Below, piece after piece: positions 5,682 through 7,044 of a stretch of DNA of 7,044 nt. Under the pieces are notes generated by a model. The model did not search any database. It was not told where the DNA came from and saw nothing but the letters and a program-made list of their open reading frames with translations. A program made the position numbers and the translations under genes. Location of the stretch: assembly GCA_903908025.1 (NCBI GenBank), contig CAIVQM010000428.1, forward strand, positions 1 through 7,044, given 5' to 3'. Each line of letters starts with the position of its first letter. Within the stretch, counting starts at the first letter, position 1. Origin of the DNA: an uncultured bacterium. GTDB taxonomy: Bacteria > Actinomycetota > Actinomycetes > S36-B12.

Positions 5682-6173
5682 ATGTCTTCAGCGGCATCGG
5701 CCGGCGAGCCCGCCCCCGAACGGGGCGGCGCGCAGACCTACGCCGGCTCGATCAGTTGGGAGTACAGCCCGGAACTCGATCGCGATGCCGATCCGGGCGA
5801 GATCGTCTGGACCTGGGTGGCGTTCGAGGAGGACTCGAGTATTGGCAAGGACCGTCCCGTCGCCGTGATCGGGCGGGCTGACGACAGCCGACTCGTTGCC
5901 TTGATGCTGTCCAGCCGGGACCATGACGGTGATCGGGGTTGGATCTCGATCGGAACCGGGCCGTGGGATCGGGAGGGTCGCGAGAGCTGGGTGCGTCGCG
6001 ACCGAGTCCTTGCCGTGCACGCGCATGCCGTGCGTCGCGAAGGAGCAATCATTCCGCGTGCGACATACGAAGCGATCGTCAGCGGAATGGGTGGTGCCGT
6101 GCGCGCGTCTCGCGAGCCGGTGGTGCGCGTAGGGATTCTCACGCGACTGCGTCGAGTGCTGGGCCGTGGTTGA
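5682..6173 (+). CDS. PemK/MazF-family protein, solitary
   Basis: A 163-residue protein whose core resembles the PemK/MazF toxin fold, usually about 110 residues. DPGEIVWTWVAFEED (37-51) corresponds to the family's PGdivwv opening strand, and GKDRPVAVIGR (55-65) to the RPvvVis block with the conserved Arg58. LVALMLSSRD (71-80) provides the Ser/Thr of the usual active-site region. SWVRRDRVLAVHAHAVRREG (102-121) corresponds to the closing S-x-V-x-x-D-R/Q-L block. Extra N-terminal (1-36) and C-terminal (138-163, basic) segments flank the core. MazF-type toxins cut RNA at short sequences, but actinobacterial proteins of this longer type are annotated by similarity and I cannot tell whether this one is an active ribonuclease. 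No antitoxin-like frame lies on either side. The neighbour upstream is divergent and the leader is absent. Confidence 0.78.
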   Translation: MSSAASAGEPAPERGGAQTYAGSISWEYSPELDRDADPGEIVWTWVAFEEDSSIGKDRPVAVIGRADDSRLVALMLSSRDHDGDRGWISIGTGPWDREGRESWVRRDRVLAVHAHAVRREGAIIPRATYEAIVSGMGGAVRASREPVVRVGILTRLRRVLGRG

Positions 6174-6221
6174 AGAACAGCTACTTGCGCTAGTAGGTCA
6201 ATTGCGACTAATGTCCGAATC

Positions 6222-6245
6222 TCACGATCCGATCAGTGATCGTGA
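6222..6245 (+). terminator. Inverted repeat downstream of the MazF-like gene, possible terminator
   Basis: TCACGATC (6222-6229) and GATCGTGA (6238-6245) are perfect eight-base arms around an eight-base centre. The dyad begins 49 bases after the stop codon at 6171-6173. There is no following T-run, so it could instead be a protein-binding site. Confidence 0.4.
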
Positions 6246-6247
6246 CA

Positions 6248-6311
6248 GCGACAGATCGGGGCTATTCATGATGAATACCAAGGGCTACAGGTCCTAGCCT
6301 CCCCCTGTCGC
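6248..6311 (+). other. Potential 64-nt RNA foldback
   Basis: GCGACAG (6248-6254) pairs perfectly with CTGTCGC (6305-6311). After a three-base bulge, GGGG (6258-6261) can pair with CCCC (6301-6304). Inside lie two further helices: the palindrome at 6263-6277 and GGCTA (6283-6287) pairing with TAGCC (6295-6299) around a seven-base loop. It could be a terminator, a small structured RNA, or part of a transcript end between convergent genes. Confidence 0.4.
6263..6277. repeat. 15-bp perfect AT-rich palindrome
   Basis: TATTCAT (6263-6269) and ATGAATA (6271-6277) are exact reverse complements around a single central G. Eleven of 15 bases are A or T in a GC-rich genome. One central base makes it a better dimeric protein-binding site than a tight hairpin, although it also lies inside the larger foldback. 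Confidence 0.6.
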
Positions 6312-6490
6312 GCGCGTCCCTCCGCGGACTAGCGCACCCGTAAGAGCCCCTCGCTCGACGGTTCACGTTGCACACCACGCAACTGCTCCCGGCGTCTCGC
6401 GCACTCCTCACATTGGCGTGGCGGTCCGTCATCACCTATCTGGCACTCATCCCGGCACGGGTCGATCACCTGTGCCCGAATGGAGACGTC

Positions 6491-6658
6491 ATGCAACCGC
6501 AAGACCCTGAATCACGTCCGCAAACCCGTAGGACATCGGTCCTGATCGGACTCGTCATGCTGCTGATCGGACGACCGGCTGAGCCGGTCACTGATCGGGC
6601 GACGACGCGTGCCACCGCTGCAGCGCAGGCGAACCGTGTCTTGCCGCCGATCTGCTGA
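6491..6658 (+). CDS. Possible small membrane-segment protein (55 aa)
   Basis: An ATG at 6491 is preceded by GGAG (6482-6485) with a five-base spacer and opens a 55-codon frame ending in TGA. The product has a polar start (QPQDPESRPQTRR), a hydrophobic stretch TSVLIGLVMLLIG that is short for a full membrane helix, and an Ala/Thr/Arg-rich tail ending in a Cys. I recognise no family. The frame is open further back, to a TTG at 6368, without a ribosome site there. The product is mildly unlike a normal protein and the frame may be fortuitous. Confidence 0.3.
   Translation: MQPQDPESRPQTRRTSVLIGLVMLLIGRPAEPVTDRATTRATAAAQANRVLPPIC
6573..6589. repeat. 17-bp perfect GC-rich palindrome
   Basis: GACCGGCT (6573-6580) and AGCCGGTC (6582-6589) are exact reverse complements around one G. 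As RNA it folds as seven pairs with a TGA loop. It lies inside the possible small gene and upstream of the 3' end of the convergent membrane gene, so it may act as part of a terminator for either strand. There is no T-tract. Confidence 0.45.
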
Positions 6659-6667
6659 CGGTGCCGG

Positions 6668-7044
6668 CTAGGAGGTTGTTGCCGCGACGGCGCGGGAGAT
6701 GAGCACCGTCAGCATCAGGATGGCGAGGAGCACCTGCATGCCCATGATGAGCTTCGTGGGCCGGGACATCACGGCCTCGGATGTTGGGCCGTACGTGGAG
6801 TTCACGTTGAGGGAGATGAAGATGTAGTCGATCAGGTTGGGAGTGGGGGCCGGCTCACCCTCGCGCCCCGGCCACACGAAGGCACCACCTGGGGTGATCA
6901 GGTCGAGGTACACATAGACGAACGTGAAGACCGTGACGCTGAGCGCATACATGGCCCCGACGTCCCACAGGCTGCCGAGCCCCTCCGCGCGCTTGTTGGT
7001 GGCGGAACTCAGCATCGAGATGACGCTGATGATGACCTGGACGA
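6668..7044 (-). CDS. C-terminal part of a multi-helix membrane protein with pore-loop-like segment (partial)
   Basis: The frame is open from the right edge to a TAG at 6668-6670, giving about 124 residues of an incomplete protein whose start lies outside the window. The visible part begins in a helix (VQVIISVIS leading into MLSSATNK). Numbering from the Met at 7015, a helix follows at about 19-41 (AMYALSVTVFTFVYVYLDL), then a Pro/Gly-rich loop. DYIFISLNVNSTYGPTSE (63-80) is next and looks like a short re-entrant helix with a filter-like turn, followed by a last helix at about 88-112 (LIMGMQVLLAILMLTVLISR). This pattern recalls the end of two-helix ion channel domains and of DUF1345-type membrane proteins. 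The classic TVGYG filter is absent, so ion conduction is not shown. It converges with the possible small gene at 6491. Confidence 0.65.
   Translation of the reverse strand, partial: VQVIISVISMLSSATNKRAEGLGSLWDVGAMYALSVTVFTFVYVYLDLITPGGAFVWPGREGEPAPTPNLIDYIFISLNVNSTYGPTSEAVMSRPTKLIMGMQVLLAILMLTVLISRAVAATTS

Larger units (their letters stand above)
6174..6490. other. Structured intergenic stretch without a convincing large gene
   Basis: Between the MazF-like gene and the possible small gene at 6491 I see no gene of normal coding character. The DNA at 6180-6290 is noticeably less GC-rich than its surroundings and carries several dyads, listed separately. Downstream, GTTGC (6367-6371) and GCAAC (6379-6383) form a five-base inverted repeat. 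TTGGCG (6413-6418) and TATCTG (6437-6442) are a weak promoter-like pair with an 18-base gap that could serve the small frame at 6491. Confidence 0.5.

Noticed and set aside
6248..6311. tRNA-like reading of the foldback: 7-bp outer stem and a 5-bp helix with 7-base loop
   Set aside because: At 64 bases it is too short, the loop CAGGTCC does not match the T-loop consensus, the inner helix is not adjacent to the outer stem, and no proper anticodon arm exists.
6368..6490. Extended N-terminus of the small frame from a TTG codon at 6368
   Set aside because: No ribosome site precedes the TTG, it overlaps an inverted repeat, and the extra residues look unlike a natural N-terminus. The ATG at 6491 with GGAG is better.
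1..7044. CRISPR arrays, insertion sequences, prophage or defence genes
   Set aside because: No regularly spaced long repeats, transposase motifs, terminal repeats or phage structural motifs were seen. The only defence-like candidate is the solitary MazF-fold protein.

Overview
The window comes from a high-GC Gram-positive bacterium, most likely an actinomycete. The DNA is GC-rich with strong third-position GC bias and GTG starts are common. Two genes show the actinobacterial leaderless layout, in which a TANNNT -10 box sits six bases from the start codon, and most recognisable proteins have good actinobacterial relatives. I cannot fix the genus. I see no insertion sequence, phage gene, CRISPR array, tRNA or rRNA.

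Layout. (1) Bases 1-2228, + strand: the last codons of an upstream gene, then an iron-containing (type III) alcohol dehydrogenase family protein with a substituted metal site, a PhnA/YjdM zinc-ribbon protein that appears to start its own leaderless transcript, and a DUF1269 glycine-rich membrane protein. (2) Bases 2229-2310: a long hairpin between convergent genes that also covers the stop codon of the transporter gene. (3) Bases 2274-5570, - strand: a four-gene unit read in the order small four-helix membrane protein, small XRE/Cro-type repressor, zinc-free MDR oxidoreductase, 14-helix DHA2 drug-efflux-type transporter. The first three genes overlap (7 bp and 4 bp) and the last follows after 53 bp. 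A strong promoter (TTGACA, 17 bp, TACATT) drives the unit and is decorated with copies of a 7-bp motif that is a good operator candidate. (4) Bases 5571-5681: the divergent control region. (5) Bases 5682-6173, + strand: a PemK/MazF-fold protein, also apparently leaderless and without an adjacent antitoxin. (6) Bases 6174-6667: about 490 bases with no convincing large gene but several good inverted repeats, including a 15-bp AT-rich perfect palindrome nested in a larger foldback, and one possible 55-codon small gene. (7) Bases 6668-7044, - strand: the C-terminal part of a membrane protein with a pore-loop-like segment, running off the right edge.

How the genes may work together: the - strand cluster reads as a self-regulated stress or efflux cassette in which the repressor controls its own promoter while the oxidoreductase and exporter deal with a reactive or toxic small molecule. 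The small membrane protein may be a sensor or partner of the repressor. This is inference from gene order and families. The most unusual points are the altered ligand residue in the alcohol dehydrogenase, the repeated operator-like motif, and the structured 6.2-6.3 kb region.
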